A stretch of 5,933 nt of DNA from an uncultured Bryobacteraceae bacterium. GTDB taxonomy: Bacteria > Acidobacteriota > Terriglobia > Bryobacterales > Bryobacteraceae. The first letter of the stretch is position 1. Each line of letters begins with the position of its first letter. Positions 1 to 5,334 of the stretch are shown here, in pieces. The notes under the pieces are model-generated. The model was given only the letters and a program-made list of their open reading frames with translations. It was not told where the DNA came from and searched no databases. Position numbers and translations under genes: made by a program. The stretch covers positions 1 through 5,933 of the forward strand of contig CAKZVG010000202.1 in the NCBI GenBank assembly GCA_937921835.1. The letters run 5' to 3'.

Positions 1-134
1 CCCGTACATATAAAGAAGGTCGTGGTGGGTCACAATGGGCGATTTTCAGCGATGTTAGAGTCCGGCGGGCCGTTTCTTGTTTGAAAAGGGAAAGGTTAAC
101 CGAAAATATGTTCGCATACAGAAAGGAAACTCCG
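1..134. other. 5' non-coding stretch at the left edge, more AT-rich than the rest
   Basis: No gene is supported here. The stretch is visibly less GC-rich than everything to its right. It contains a weak promoter-like pair and a purine-rich ribosome binding site (AAAGGA, about 122-127) eight or so bases before the ATG at 135. An upstream in-frame ATG at 81 would add 18 charged, non-signal-like residues and lacks a convincing ribosome binding site, so it was not taken as the start. The left edge could be the tail of an upstream element, but nothing identifiable is present. Confidence 0.5.
81..109 (+). promoter_or_regulatory. possible sigma-70-type promoter
   Basis: TTGAAA at 81-86 matches the -35 consensus in five of six bases. 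A 17-base spacer later, AAATAT at 104-109 is a poor -10 (three of six); GAAAAT at 102-107 is a better hexamer but at a 15-base spacing. The location fits transcription of the gene starting at 135, leaving a leader of roughly 20 bases that would keep the ribosome binding site. The match is weak, so this is only a candidate. Confidence 0.22.
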
Positions 135-641
135 ATGAAACGAATGGCGATGCTGGTGGCGGCGATGACGCTGTCCTACGCGATGGCCGAGCAGGTCGAA
201 ATATCCCTGCCCGACACGGCAACGGTGAGACTCGACTGGCAGGCAATCCCAGGGCAAACGTACCGAGTGCTGACGACGACGAACCTTGTCGATCAGCCGT
301 GGCAGGAGGCCGTGCCCGGCGGTCTGGTGAGGACCGCCATGCCGTTTGACCAGCCCATCCCCCGCACATTCACCGCGCCCTCGATCCGGGAGCACGCGCC
401 GCCTCTGCCGGGAGTCTATGGCATCTCGAACGCGCGGGAGTGGATCTACATCGGCGGCACCGGCAACATCCAGGCGGCCCTGTTGCTTCACTTGCAGGAA
501 TCGAATTCGCCGGTTCTGCAACGGCATCCGGCGGGATTCGTCTTCGAAGTCTGCGGCGAGGCGGCGTGGCCCGCGCGTCAGGACCGCCTGGTCCTCGAGT
601 ACGAACCGGCCTGCAACCGGAGCCGGCCGCGGCACGCGTAG
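135..641 (+). CDS. apparent fusion: signal peptide and beta-rich segment joined to a degenerate GIY-YIG-like domain
   Basis: The reading frame gives 168 residues. Residues 1-18 look like a Sec signal peptide (basic start, hydrophobic core, cleavage near AMA-EQ). Residues about 20-66 contain a W-x(4)-PG-x-x-Y-x-V-x-TTNL pattern like the short beta-sandwich segments common at the ends of secreted Verrucomicrobia/Planctomycetes proteins. From about residue 78 the protein reads as a GIY-YIG fold: GVY at 93-95, YIG at 105-107, and a closing helix with the EP-x-x-N ending near 157-161. Counting as in UvrC and I-TevI, the catalytic Arg (eight after the YIG glycine) is Ala115 and the metal-binding Glu is Gln149, so nuclease activity is unlikely. 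A good ribosome binding site and ATG at 339 could instead start a 100-residue protein consisting only of the GIY-YIG part, which makes more sense for a cytoplasmic fold. I infer either a real fusion or two alternative starts. The gene at 670 follows after 28 bases, probably in one operon. The frame is secure; function is unknown. Confidence 0.6.
   Translation: MKRMAMLVAAMTLSYAMAEQVEISLPDTATVRLDWQAIPGQTYRVLTTTNLVDQPWQEAVPGGLVRTAMPFDQPIPRTFTAPSIREHAPPLPGVYGISNAREWIYIGGTGNIQAALLLHLQESNSPVLQRHPAGFVFEVCGEAAWPARQDRLVLEYEPACNRSRPRHA
329..341 (+). promoter_or_regulatory. internal ribosome binding site and ATG for a shorter GIY-YIG-only product
   Basis: GAGGA at 329-333 sits five bases before an in-frame ATG at 339-341. 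Starting here gives a 100-residue protein with GVY at 25-27, YIG at 37-39 and no signal peptide, which is close to a minimal GIY-YIG domain. The signal is at least as good as the one before 135, so initiation here, alone or in addition, is plausible. Confidence 0.45.
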
Positions 642-654
642 CCGCCGAGGCGGC
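641..654 (+). other. small intercistronic hairpin
   Basis: GCCGC (641-645) and GCGGC (650-654) can pair around a CGAG tetraloop, directly after the stop codon of the first gene and just before the ribosome binding site of the next. There is no T-run, so it is not an intrinsic terminator. It might influence initiation at 670 or mRNA stability. In DNA this GC-rich a five-base stem can arise by chance. Confidence 0.25.
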
Positions 655-657
655 GAA

Positions 658-664
658 AAGGAGG
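658..664 (+). promoter_or_regulatory. strong Shine-Dalgarno selecting the GTG start at 670
   Basis: AAGGAGG at 658-664 is a near-perfect anti-16S match, five bases before GTG at 670. It decides between this start and the in-frame GTG at 682, for which the spacing would be 17 bases. It also argues against reading the same frame back to 346, because 346-669 in that frame is a shadow of the preceding gene. Confidence 0.75.
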
Positions 665-669
665 AGCGG

Positions 670-1029
670 GTGGGAAACCCGGTGAGTCAGTTCATCCTCA
701 AGGGATTCAGCCATTCCATGGGAGCGCGCGTTTTCGCCTTCGAGCGCGTGGCAGCGGACCGGTCGCGGATCGCGGTCTCGGTGACGGCCGACTTGGACCT
801 GACGCGCCGTTACGGTATATCCTTGCAGGAACTGCCACTGCTCTGCCGGGCGGTTCTGGAGCGCTCTGACGAGGAGCCTGGAAGGCGCGCGTTCGTCTAC
901 ACCGAGGAGCACATGCGCCTGCACGCCGAGGGCGTGGCGGCGCGGGCCGAAGCGGCGCGGCAAAGAAAGCCCCCGCGCAGGCCGGCCGGCGAGCAGGGTG
1001 GGTCCGGCTGGCGGGGAACTCTCCGCTAG
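670..1029 (+). CDS. conserved-looking small protein of unknown function, 119 residues
   Basis: The start is GTG at 670, set by the strong ribosome binding site ending six bases upstream. I do not recognise a named family. The body, residues about 8-86, looks like a compact alpha/beta domain: a strand-like FAFERVAADRSRIAVSVTADL stretch split over residues 22-42, then an Arg-Arg-Tyr-Gly turn (46-49) and an amphipathic LQELPLLCRAVLER helix (52-65) with a single Cys at 59, then TEEHMRLHA (78-86). Residues about 90-119 form an Arg/Ala/Pro/Gly-rich basic tail that looks disordered. There is no signal peptide and no membrane segment, so the product is probably cytoplasmic. It lies 28 bases behind the GIY-YIG-like gene on the same strand and is probably co-transcribed, so the two may work together; this is inference from position only. 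Its stop is 7 bases from that of the convergent hydrolase gene, with no recognisable terminator between them. Confidence 0.68.
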   Translation: MGNPVSQFILKGFSHSMGARVFAFERVAADRSRIAVSVTADLDLTRRYGISLQELPLLCRAVLERSDEEPGRRAFVYTEEHMRLHAEGVAARAEAARQRKPPRRPAGEQGGSGWRGTLR

Positions 1030-1036
1030 GGCGCTC

Positions 1037-2233
1037 TTACTCCGCCGCGGCTCCCACCATCTGAATGAGGGCGTTCTTGATGCCCGTGACTCCCGGCCCC
1101 ACACGCTGCATGAGCAGCACACCGACGATGCCGGTGCGGCGGTCAACCCAACCGTGAGTCCCAAACGCGCCGCCATGGCCAAACGTCCCCGGAGACATCA
1201 GGGTCGCGGTGCCTGCCGGATCCTTCACGACCTCCCAGGTGAGACCGAAGCCGGTCCCCGGGTTGTGGCCTGCCTGCAATTCGCCGGTGTGCAGCGCGGT
1301 CATCAGGCTCACCGACGCCGGGGAGAGCAATCGCCTGCCGCCCGCCGAGCCGCCGTTGAGCATCATATTGTAGAAAGCCGCCAGATCGGCGGCCGTGGAG
1401 AGCAACCCGAACTCGGGCGCCGGATAGCGGGCGCCAGCGCGGAACCGCATCTGGTCCCCGGCCAGGATCTCCTCCCCGGCGCGTTTCAGCTTGCCGCCGG
1501 CCAGGTCGTAAACCAGGGCGATGCGGCCGTGCACCGCTGCGGGTGGGAAGAAGTAGCTGTCCTTCATCCCCAGCGGCTCGAAGATGCGTTCGGCGATGAA
1601 TCGCTCGAACGGGCGTCCCGAGACGACTTCGAGGATCCGGCCGAGGGTGGCGATCCCGGGGTTGCTGTAGAGCCAGCGCGTACCGGGCTGAAACTCGAGC
1701 GGCGTTTGCGAATAAAAGAGCACGGCTTCGGCCAGCGTCCGATCCAGGCGCGTATACAGTTCCTTCAGACCCTCAGCGGGCCGGTTGCCCATGCCCGAGG
1801 TGTGCGTCATTAGGTCGCGGATGGTGATGGGGCGCGCGGGACGCACCAGCAGGCTCGCGTTGCCGTCCTTCTTCTCCGCCACCCGCAAGCCGCGGAACTC
1901 GGGAAGATGCTGTTCCACCGGATCGTTGAGCGAGAGCCTGCCCTCTTCGGCCAGCATCATGATGCCCGCGCCGGTGAAGGGTTTGCTCATGGACATCACC
2001 TGAAAGATGGAATCCTTGCGCATGGGCTTACTGGCTTCGAAGTCCTGAAACCCCACCGCTTCGAAAAGAACGGGCTTGCCCTGGTGGGTCACAAGCAGGA
2101 CCGCGCCGGCGATCTGGCCTTGATCGGCGAAAGCCTTCATCCGCTCCGGAATGCGGGCGAGTTGGGCGGGGTTGAGGCCGGCGGCGTGAATCGAGCAGGC
2201 GGCGAGCAGCAGTGGAAGCAATGTCCGGATCAT
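1037..2233 (-). CDS. exported serine hydrolase, class C beta-lactamase family
   Basis: The 398-residue product belongs to the serine beta-lactamase/penicillin-binding-like family (COG1680 type), which includes esterases, D-aminopeptidases and peptidoglycan-active enzymes as well as true beta-lactamases. Visible motifs are the nucleophile box S81-M-S-K84, the Y189-S-N191 motif and an HGG triad at 353-355 in the place of KTG, in the usual order and spacing. The N-terminus is a signal peptide; L-A-A-C ending at Cys13 resembles a lipobox, so the protein could be an outer-layer lipoprotein, although cleavage after the later A-A is also possible. I chose ATG at 2233 rather than GTG at 2242 because a TATATA -10-like box at 2248-2243 abuts that GTG, which also lacks a ribosome binding site; the longer form would add only three residues. 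The physiological substrate cannot be read from sequence, and beta-lactam resistance should not be assumed. It is transcribed divergently from the glycosylase gene. Confidence 0.9.
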   Translation of the reverse strand: MIRTLLPLLLAACSIHAAGLNPAQLARIPERMKAFADQGQIAGAVLLVTHQGKPVLFEAVGFQDFEASKPMRKDSIFQVMSMSKPFTGAGIMMLAEEGRLSLNDPVEQHLPEFRGLRVAEKKDGNASLLVRPARPITIRDLMTHTSGMGNRPAEGLKELYTRLDRTLAEAVLFYSQTPLEFQPGTRWLYSNPGIATLGRILEVVSGRPFERFIAERIFEPLGMKDSYFFPPAAVHGRIALVYDLAGGKLKRAGEEILAGDQMRFRAGARYPAPEFGLLSTAADLAAFYNMMLNGGSAGGRRLLSPASVSLMTALHTGELQAGHNPGTGFGLTWEVVKDPAGTATLMSPGTFGHGGAFGTHGWVDRRTGIVGVLLMQRVGPGVTGIKNALIQMVGAAAE

Positions 2234-2242
2234 CTTTTCCAC

Positions 2243-2248
2243 TATATA
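2243..2248 (-). promoter_or_regulatory. candidate -10 box of the serine hydrolase gene
   Basis: TATATA on the minus strand (five of six bases of TATAAT) lies nine bases before the ATG at 2233. Transcription starting six or seven bases downstream would give a leader of only a few bases. No -35-like hexamer is visible in the GC-rich sequence upstream. The box stands out because it is the only AT-rich patch in the divergent spacer. Confidence 0.35.
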
Positions 2249-2261
2249 GCCCGGCGGCGGG

Positions 2262-2273
2262 GCGCGGCCGCGC
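2262..2273. repeat. 12-base perfect palindrome in the divergent spacer
   Basis: GCGCGGCCGCGC reads identically on both strands and lies midway between the divergent hydrolase and glycosylase genes, next to the candidate -10 region of each. A regulator binding here could act on both genes. However, it is made only of G and C, so chance is a serious alternative in this genome. Confidence 0.35.
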
Positions 2274-2295
2274 GTGCTAGGCTGGAGAGTCGAGG

Positions 2296-3003
2296 ATGTC
2301 CCCCGCTTCAGGATTAGCCGGTCTCGAAGCCGAGATCGTCTCTTGCCGCCGCTGCCCCAGGCTGACCGGCTACTGCCGGCGGGTCGCCCTCGAGAAACGC
2401 CGCGCCTGGCGCGACCAGGAGTACTGGGGCAAGCCGGTGCCCGGCTTCGGCGACCCGGAGGCGCGCTTGTACATCCTGGGTCTCGCGCCCGCCGCCCACG
2501 GCGCCAACCGCACCGGGCGGGTGTTCACCGGGGACCGCTCGGGAGACTTTCTGTACCGCGCACTGCACGCCACGGGTTTCGCCTCCCAACCCACCAGCGT
2601 GGACCGGCGGGACGGCCTCCTCTTGCGCGATGCCTGGATCGGCGCGGCGGTGCGCTGCGCGCCGCCCGGTAACCGGCCCCTGCCGGAGGAGACCCGCACT
2701 TGCCGGGTCTTTCTCGAACGGGAATTTGCCCTGCTCGGCCGGGTGCGGGTAGTGGCGGCCCTGGGACGGTTCGCCTTTGAGGTGTATCTCTCGATTCCGC
2801 GCGACGCGGGTTTGATCAGGAGCCCGCGCCAGTTCCCGTTCGGCCATGGCGCCGAACACCGTCTTCCGGGCGGGCTGCCGCGGTTGATTTCCTCCTACCA
2901 TCCAAGCCAGCAGAACACCTCAACGGGCAAGCTGACGTTTCCCATGCTGCGGGCGGTGTTCGAGCGCGCCCGCGCGCTTCTGGACGGTGAGGAGGGGCCG
3001 TGA
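2296..3003 (+). CDS. uracil-DNA glycosylase, family 5 (UDGb type) with [4Fe-4S] cluster
   Basis: The 235-residue product removes uracil, and in this family also some other deaminated bases, from DNA as the first step of base excision repair in the cytoplasm. The motif GLAPAAHGANRTG at 62-74 is the family 5 form of motif A, which lacks the catalytic Asp of family 1 and carries an Ala-rich loop. The second active-site motif YHPSQQNT is at 201-208. Cys17, Cys20, Cys121 and Cys136 are the expected four cluster ligands, with the first pair in the CRRC arrangement. A GKPVPGFGDP stretch at 45-54 is also typical. The length matches the family. The ATG at 2296 is preceded by GGAGAG at 2284-2289, six bases away. 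The end overlaps the next gene by four bases, so the two are translationally coupled. The [4Fe-4S] cluster and substrate range come from knowledge of the family, not from this sequence alone. Confidence 0.93.
   Translation: MSPASGLAGLEAEIVSCRRCPRLTGYCRRVALEKRRAWRDQEYWGKPVPGFGDPEARLYILGLAPAAHGANRTGRVFTGDRSGDFLYRALHATGFASQPTSVDRRDGLLLRDAWIGAAVRCAPPGNRPLPEETRTCRVFLEREFALLGRVRVVAALGRFAFEVYLSIPRDAGLIRSPRQFPFGHGAEHRLPGGLPRLISSYHPSQQNTSTGKLTFPMLRAVFERARALLDGEEGP
2989..2995 (+). promoter_or_regulatory. Shine-Dalgarno for the overlapping GTG start at 3000
   Basis: GAGGAGG at 2989-2995, inside the last codons of the glycosylase gene, is four bases before GTG at 3000. It supports a start in the GTGA overlap with the glycosylase stop. 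No better start lies nearby. Confidence 0.7.
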
Positions 3004-3824
3004 GTCAAGGGCTGGCGATCGGCGGTCTGCTGGCGGCCGGCCTGTTCGCTCCGGCGCTCTCTCCGCGCATCGACCAGTGGCGCCGGGAGATTGAAGACCG
3101 GGGCGGCGGCCACGTCGTGGTGGTGGAGGTCGAAACCAGCGCCGACGGGCGCGAGATCTCCTTCCCTGCCGATACCGCCTACGGAAACGTTTTGAGGCGC
3201 TACTTCCTGGAAGAAGCCTTCGTGGCGCAGTTCACGGCCAGCCATGCGCTGACCATCAACTACTACGGTCCCGAGGGCCGCCTCCACCTGGTGCTGCTGA
3301 ACCTGGCGCGCGGGGGCGAATGGGGCGCTCACCGCGAGGCGTTGCTGGGGCACGAACTGGGACACGCTTGGCTGTATGTGAGCGGCTTCCGCTCGCCCGA
3401 GTACGCGCCGGCGGCGCCGGACGGTTGCCTGGCGATTCATGCCGGCGACATCGTGCAGCACATCCTGATCCGCCAGGAACTCAAGCGCCGCGGAATCCCC
3501 TACCAGGCTTACTGGATTCAGGACCTGGAACGCGCCCTGGCGCGGCTGGAGGAAGACGGGAGCCCGCGCAGGCAGCCCGCCACGCCATGCGAAACCGCCC
3601 AACGGCTCGCCATGTGGACTGATGTGCGGCTGGGGCTATCGCCCGAAGATTGGGCGGCCTTCGGCCGTTTCGACTCCGCCATGCGGCGGACGTTCCCGGA
3701 CCTGGCCGAAGTGGTGGAAGAGATGGTCTCGCGGCTCTCCCGGGTCGACGTCGGGCGGCGAACGGTCTACCGGATCGCGCTCGACTACGTCGGCGCGAGG
3801 CTGGCGTCGGCGGCCGGTTTTTAG
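3000..3824 (+). CDS. exported putative zinc metallopeptidase with HELGH motif
   Basis: The 274-residue product begins with a hydrophobic stretch (residues about 5-20) ending in A-P-A-L-S, consistent with a signal peptide or anchor. H118-E-L-G-H122 is an HExxH zinc-binding motif placed in a helix-like context (LLGHELGHAWLYV), as in zincin metalloproteases. The third zinc ligand is not obvious: His147, Asp150 and His154 in the segment HAGDIVQHILI are candidates. I do not recognise a named peptidase family. The C-terminal half (residues about 155-274) is helical and rich in charged residues, with no repeat or membrane segment. The GTG start overlaps the glycosylase stop as GTGA and has a strong ribosome binding site, so expression is tied to the glycosylase gene. 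If secreted, the protein acts outside the cytoplasm, which makes the pairing with DNA repair odd. Protease activity is inferred from the motif only; some HExxH proteins of this kind may be inactive or structural. Confidence 0.82.
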   Translation: MSQGLAIGGLLAAGLFAPALSPRIDQWRREIEDRGGGHVVVVEVETSADGREISFPADTAYGNVLRRYFLEEAFVAQFTASHALTINYYGPEGRLHLVLLNLARGGEWGAHREALLGHELGHAWLYVSGFRSPEYAPAAPDGCLAIHAGDIVQHILIRQELKRRGIPYQAYWIQDLERALARLEEDGSPRRQPATPCETAQRLAMWTDVRLGLSPEDWAAFGRFDSAMRRTFPDLAEVVEEMVSRLSRVDVGRRTVYRIALDYVGARLASAAGF

Positions 3825-3953
3825 CGCGGGGATGCGCGCCCCACGCTGGAACCGGAAAGCGGACGCGCCTTCCACCCGCTTCCAGGCCGTGCAAACCGCA
3901 TAAGATGATTAGACGGTCCCGCGCGGATCGTCTTCATGGAGACAGACACCGAA
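3825..3953. other. spacer between the metallopeptidase and dehydrogenase genes
   Basis: About 130 bases without a supported gene. A short GGGG/CCCC inverted repeat follows the stop (about 3828-3842) but has a four-base stem and no T-run, so it is not called a terminator. TAAGAT at 3901-3906 is a weak -10-like hexamer without a partner. The ATG at 3936 could extend the dehydrogenase by six residues. Confidence 0.45.
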
Positions 3954-4925
3954 ATGCATCGAACGAAAGCCGTCGTTCTCGACGGCTACACCCTGAACCC
4001 CGGCGACCTGAGTTGGGGCCCCTTCGAGCGGCTGGTGGAGTTGGAGGTCCACCCGCGCACCGCGCCCGCCGACGTGGTGGCGCGCTCGAGCGGCGCGCCG
4101 GTCCTGTTCACCAACAAGACGCCGTTGCGGGAGACGGCGCTGCGCCAGCTTCCGGAGCTGCGCTACATCGGCGTGCTCGCCACCGGCTACGACATCGTCG
4201 ACACCGCCGCCGCAGCGGACTTGGGCATCGCGGTCACGAATGTGCCCACCTACGGAACGGACTCCGTCGCGCAGTTCGCCTTCGCGCTGCTGCTCGAGCT
4301 GTGCCATCGCGTGCAGCGCCACGCGGACTCGACCGCGGCGGGCGGCTGGGCGCGCTCGCCGGACTGGTCCTATCATCTCCATCCGCTCACCGAGCTGGCC
4401 GGGAAAACGTTCGGCATCGTCGGGCTGGGAAGAATCGGCCGGCGCACGGCGCGGATCGCGGACGCCTTCGGCATGCGCATCCTCGGCGCGGATGTGGCGC
4501 GCGGCGAGCCGCTGCCGTACGAGGGTTTCGAGTGGGTGGAGGTCGACGAACTCTTCGAACGCTCCGACGCCGTGAGTCTGCACTGCCCGCTGACGCCCGA
4601 AACGCGCGGCCTCGTCAACGCGGCCCGCCTCAGCCACATGAAACCCGGAGCGCTGCTGATCAACACCTCGCGCGGGCCGCTCGTCGTCGAGCAGGACCTG
4701 GCCGGCGCGCTGGTTTCCGGGCGCCTCGCCGGGGCGGCGCTCGACGTGCTCCCGGTGGAGCCGCCCACCGCCGGCAGCCCACTGCTGGGGCTCCCCAATT
4801 GCCTGGTCACTCCGCACATCGCCTGGGCGACCAAGGAGGCGCGCAGCCGGCTGCTGCATCAGGCCGCGGCCAATCTCGAGGCGTTCCTGGCCGGCGCTCC
4901 GGTCAATGTTGTGAACACCCGGTGA
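3954..4925 (+). CDS. NAD-dependent D-2-hydroxyacid dehydrogenase (glycerate dehydrogenase-like)
   Basis: The 323-residue product is a cytoplasmic D-isomer-specific 2-hydroxyacid dehydrogenase, which interconverts a 2-oxoacid and the D-2-hydroxyacid using NAD(P)H. The opening VVLDGYTLNPGDLSW and the segment TNVPTYGTDSVAQ resemble glycerate/hydroxypyruvate dehydrogenases, but the substrate is not certain. The Rossmann motif GLGRIG is at 157-162, and Asp180 after the second strand favours NAD over NADP. The catalytic triad is complete: Arg240 in NTSRG, Glu269 in PVEPP and His288 in TPHIAW. Length is normal for the family. I chose ATG at 3954 because family members begin a few residues before VVLDGYTLNPGD and because GGAGA lies about 11 bases upstream; ATG at 3936 would add METDTE and cannot be excluded. 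The gene appears to be a single transcription unit, with about 130 bases before it and 52 after it. Confidence 0.93.
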   Translation: MHRTKAVVLDGYTLNPGDLSWGPFERLVELEVHPRTAPADVVARSSGAPVLFTNKTPLRETALRQLPELRYIGVLATGYDIVDTAAAADLGIAVTNVPTYGTDSVAQFAFALLLELCHRVQRHADSTAAGGWARSPDWSYHLHPLTELAGKTFGIVGLGRIGRRTARIADAFGMRILGADVARGEPLPYEGFEWVEVDELFERSDAVSLHCPLTPETRGLVNAARLSHMKPGALLINTSRGPLVVEQDLAGALVSGRLAGAALDVLPVEPPTAGSPLLGLPNCLVTPHIAWATKEARSRLLHQAAANLEAFLAGAPVNVVNTR

Positions 4926-4927
4926 AA

Positions 4928-4956
4928 AGCGCGCCTCAGCGGCTGCGGCCCGCGCT
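4928..4956. repeat. inverted repeat between dehydrogenase gene and nuoA
   Basis: AGCGCG at 4928-4933 and CGCGCT at 4951-4956 are perfectly complementary arms separated by 17 bases. The downstream arm is followed by CCCAGTGC, not a T-run, so this is not a standard terminator. It overlaps the place where the -35 region of the nuoA promoter would lie. It may be a weak terminator, an operator or chance. Confidence 0.25.
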
Positions 4957-4961
4957 CCCAG

Positions 4962-4970
4962 TGCTACAAT
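4962..4970 (+). promoter_or_regulatory. extended -10 promoter of nuoA, possibly giving a leaderless mRNA
   Basis: TGCTACAAT combines the TG-n extension with TACAAT, five of six bases of the -10 consensus. Only seven bases separate its end from the nuoA ATG at 4978, so transcription would start at or next to the start codon. No ribosome binding site is visible before the ATG, which fits leaderless translation. No good -35 is visible, as is common for extended -10 promoters. Confidence 0.5.
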
Positions 4971-4977
4971 ATTTTCG

Positions 4978-5334
4978 ATGCCAGAAGGCTACCTTCCCAT
5001 CTTCATCTTCCTCGTAGGCGCGATCTTGTTTCCGGTGGTTGCGCTTCTGGTGTTGAAGCTGCTGCGGCCGTCGGTGCCGTTCGACACCAAGCTGGAAGCC
5101 TACGAGTGCGGCATCAAGGCGGCGTCCGACTCGCGGGGCCGCTACACGGTGCGGTTCTACATCATCGCCATCCTGTTCGTCATCTTCGATCTGGAAACCA
5201 TCTTTCTCTATCCCTGGGCCGTTCGATACCAGGTGCTGGGCTGGTTCGGCGTGGCCGAAGTGGCCGTGTTTCTGGCCATCCTGATCGTCGGCTATATCTG
5301 GGCTTACAAAAAGGGAGCGCTTGAATGGGTTTGA
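4978..5334 (+). CDS. nuoA: NADH-quinone oxidoreductase subunit A (complex I)
   Basis: The 118-residue product is the small membrane subunit A (ND3 homologue) of respiratory complex I, which passes electrons from NADH to quinone while pumping protons. Three membrane helices are visible at about 6-28, 60-82 and 88-110. The family signature is clear: the conserved loop Glu43-Cys44-Gly45 near the quinone site, and the second helix FYIIAILFVIFDLETIFLYPW, read at residues 60-80, with acidic Asp71 and Glu73. Length is typical. The ATG at 4978 has no ribosome binding site but a promoter immediately before it. Unusually, the next gene is not nuoB: an exported protein gene starts inside the last codons of nuoA. 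Other complex I genes are presumably elsewhere in the genome. Confidence 0.97.
   Translation: MPEGYLPIFIFLVGAILFPVVALLVLKLLRPSVPFDTKLEAYECGIKAASDSRGRYTVRFYIIAILFVIFDLETIFLYPWAVRYQVLGWFGVAEVAVFLAILIVGYIWAYKKGALEWV
5312..5317 (+). promoter_or_regulatory. Shine-Dalgarno inside nuoA for the overlapping exported-protein gene
   Basis: AGGGAG at 5312-5317 lies seven bases before ATG at 5325, within the final nuoA codons. This, together with the signal peptide that follows, fixes the start of the next gene and implies coupled translation. Confidence 0.65.

Noticed and set aside
81..134. Start of the first gene at ATG 81
   Set aside because: The 18 added residues are charged and would bury the signal peptide, and the ATG at 135 has a better-placed ribosome binding site.
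346..669. Upstream extension of the 670-1029 frame back to an ATG at 346
   Set aside because: It overlaps the GIY-YIG-like gene in another frame, its translation is Arg/Ser-rich shadow sequence, and the strong ribosome binding site at 658-664 marks the true start at 670.
370..1182. Long minus-strand open frame opposite the first two genes
   Set aside because: The protein is Arg/Ala/Pro-rich without motifs, typical of antisense frames in high-GC DNA, and it also runs into the hydrolase gene.
2278..2283. TAGGCT as the promoter -10 of the glycosylase gene
   Set aside because: Only three of six consensus bases match, and a start six or seven bases downstream would remove the GGAGAG ribosome binding site from the mRNA; kept only as part of a shared-motif observation.
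3828..3842. GGGG/CCCC hairpin after the metallopeptidase stop as a terminator
   Set aside because: The stem is only four bases and no T-run follows, so it does not meet the usual terminator form.
3909..4859. Minus-strand open frame opposite the dehydrogenase
   Set aside because: The plus-strand frame has complete catalytic and Rossmann motifs; the opposite frame is a compositional shadow.
3650..5017. Very long plus-strand open frame spanning the end of the metallopeptidase gene, the dehydrogenase gene and the start of nuoA
   Set aside because: It covers parts of three well-supported genes in a different frame and translates to Arg/Gly/Ala-rich sequence without domains.
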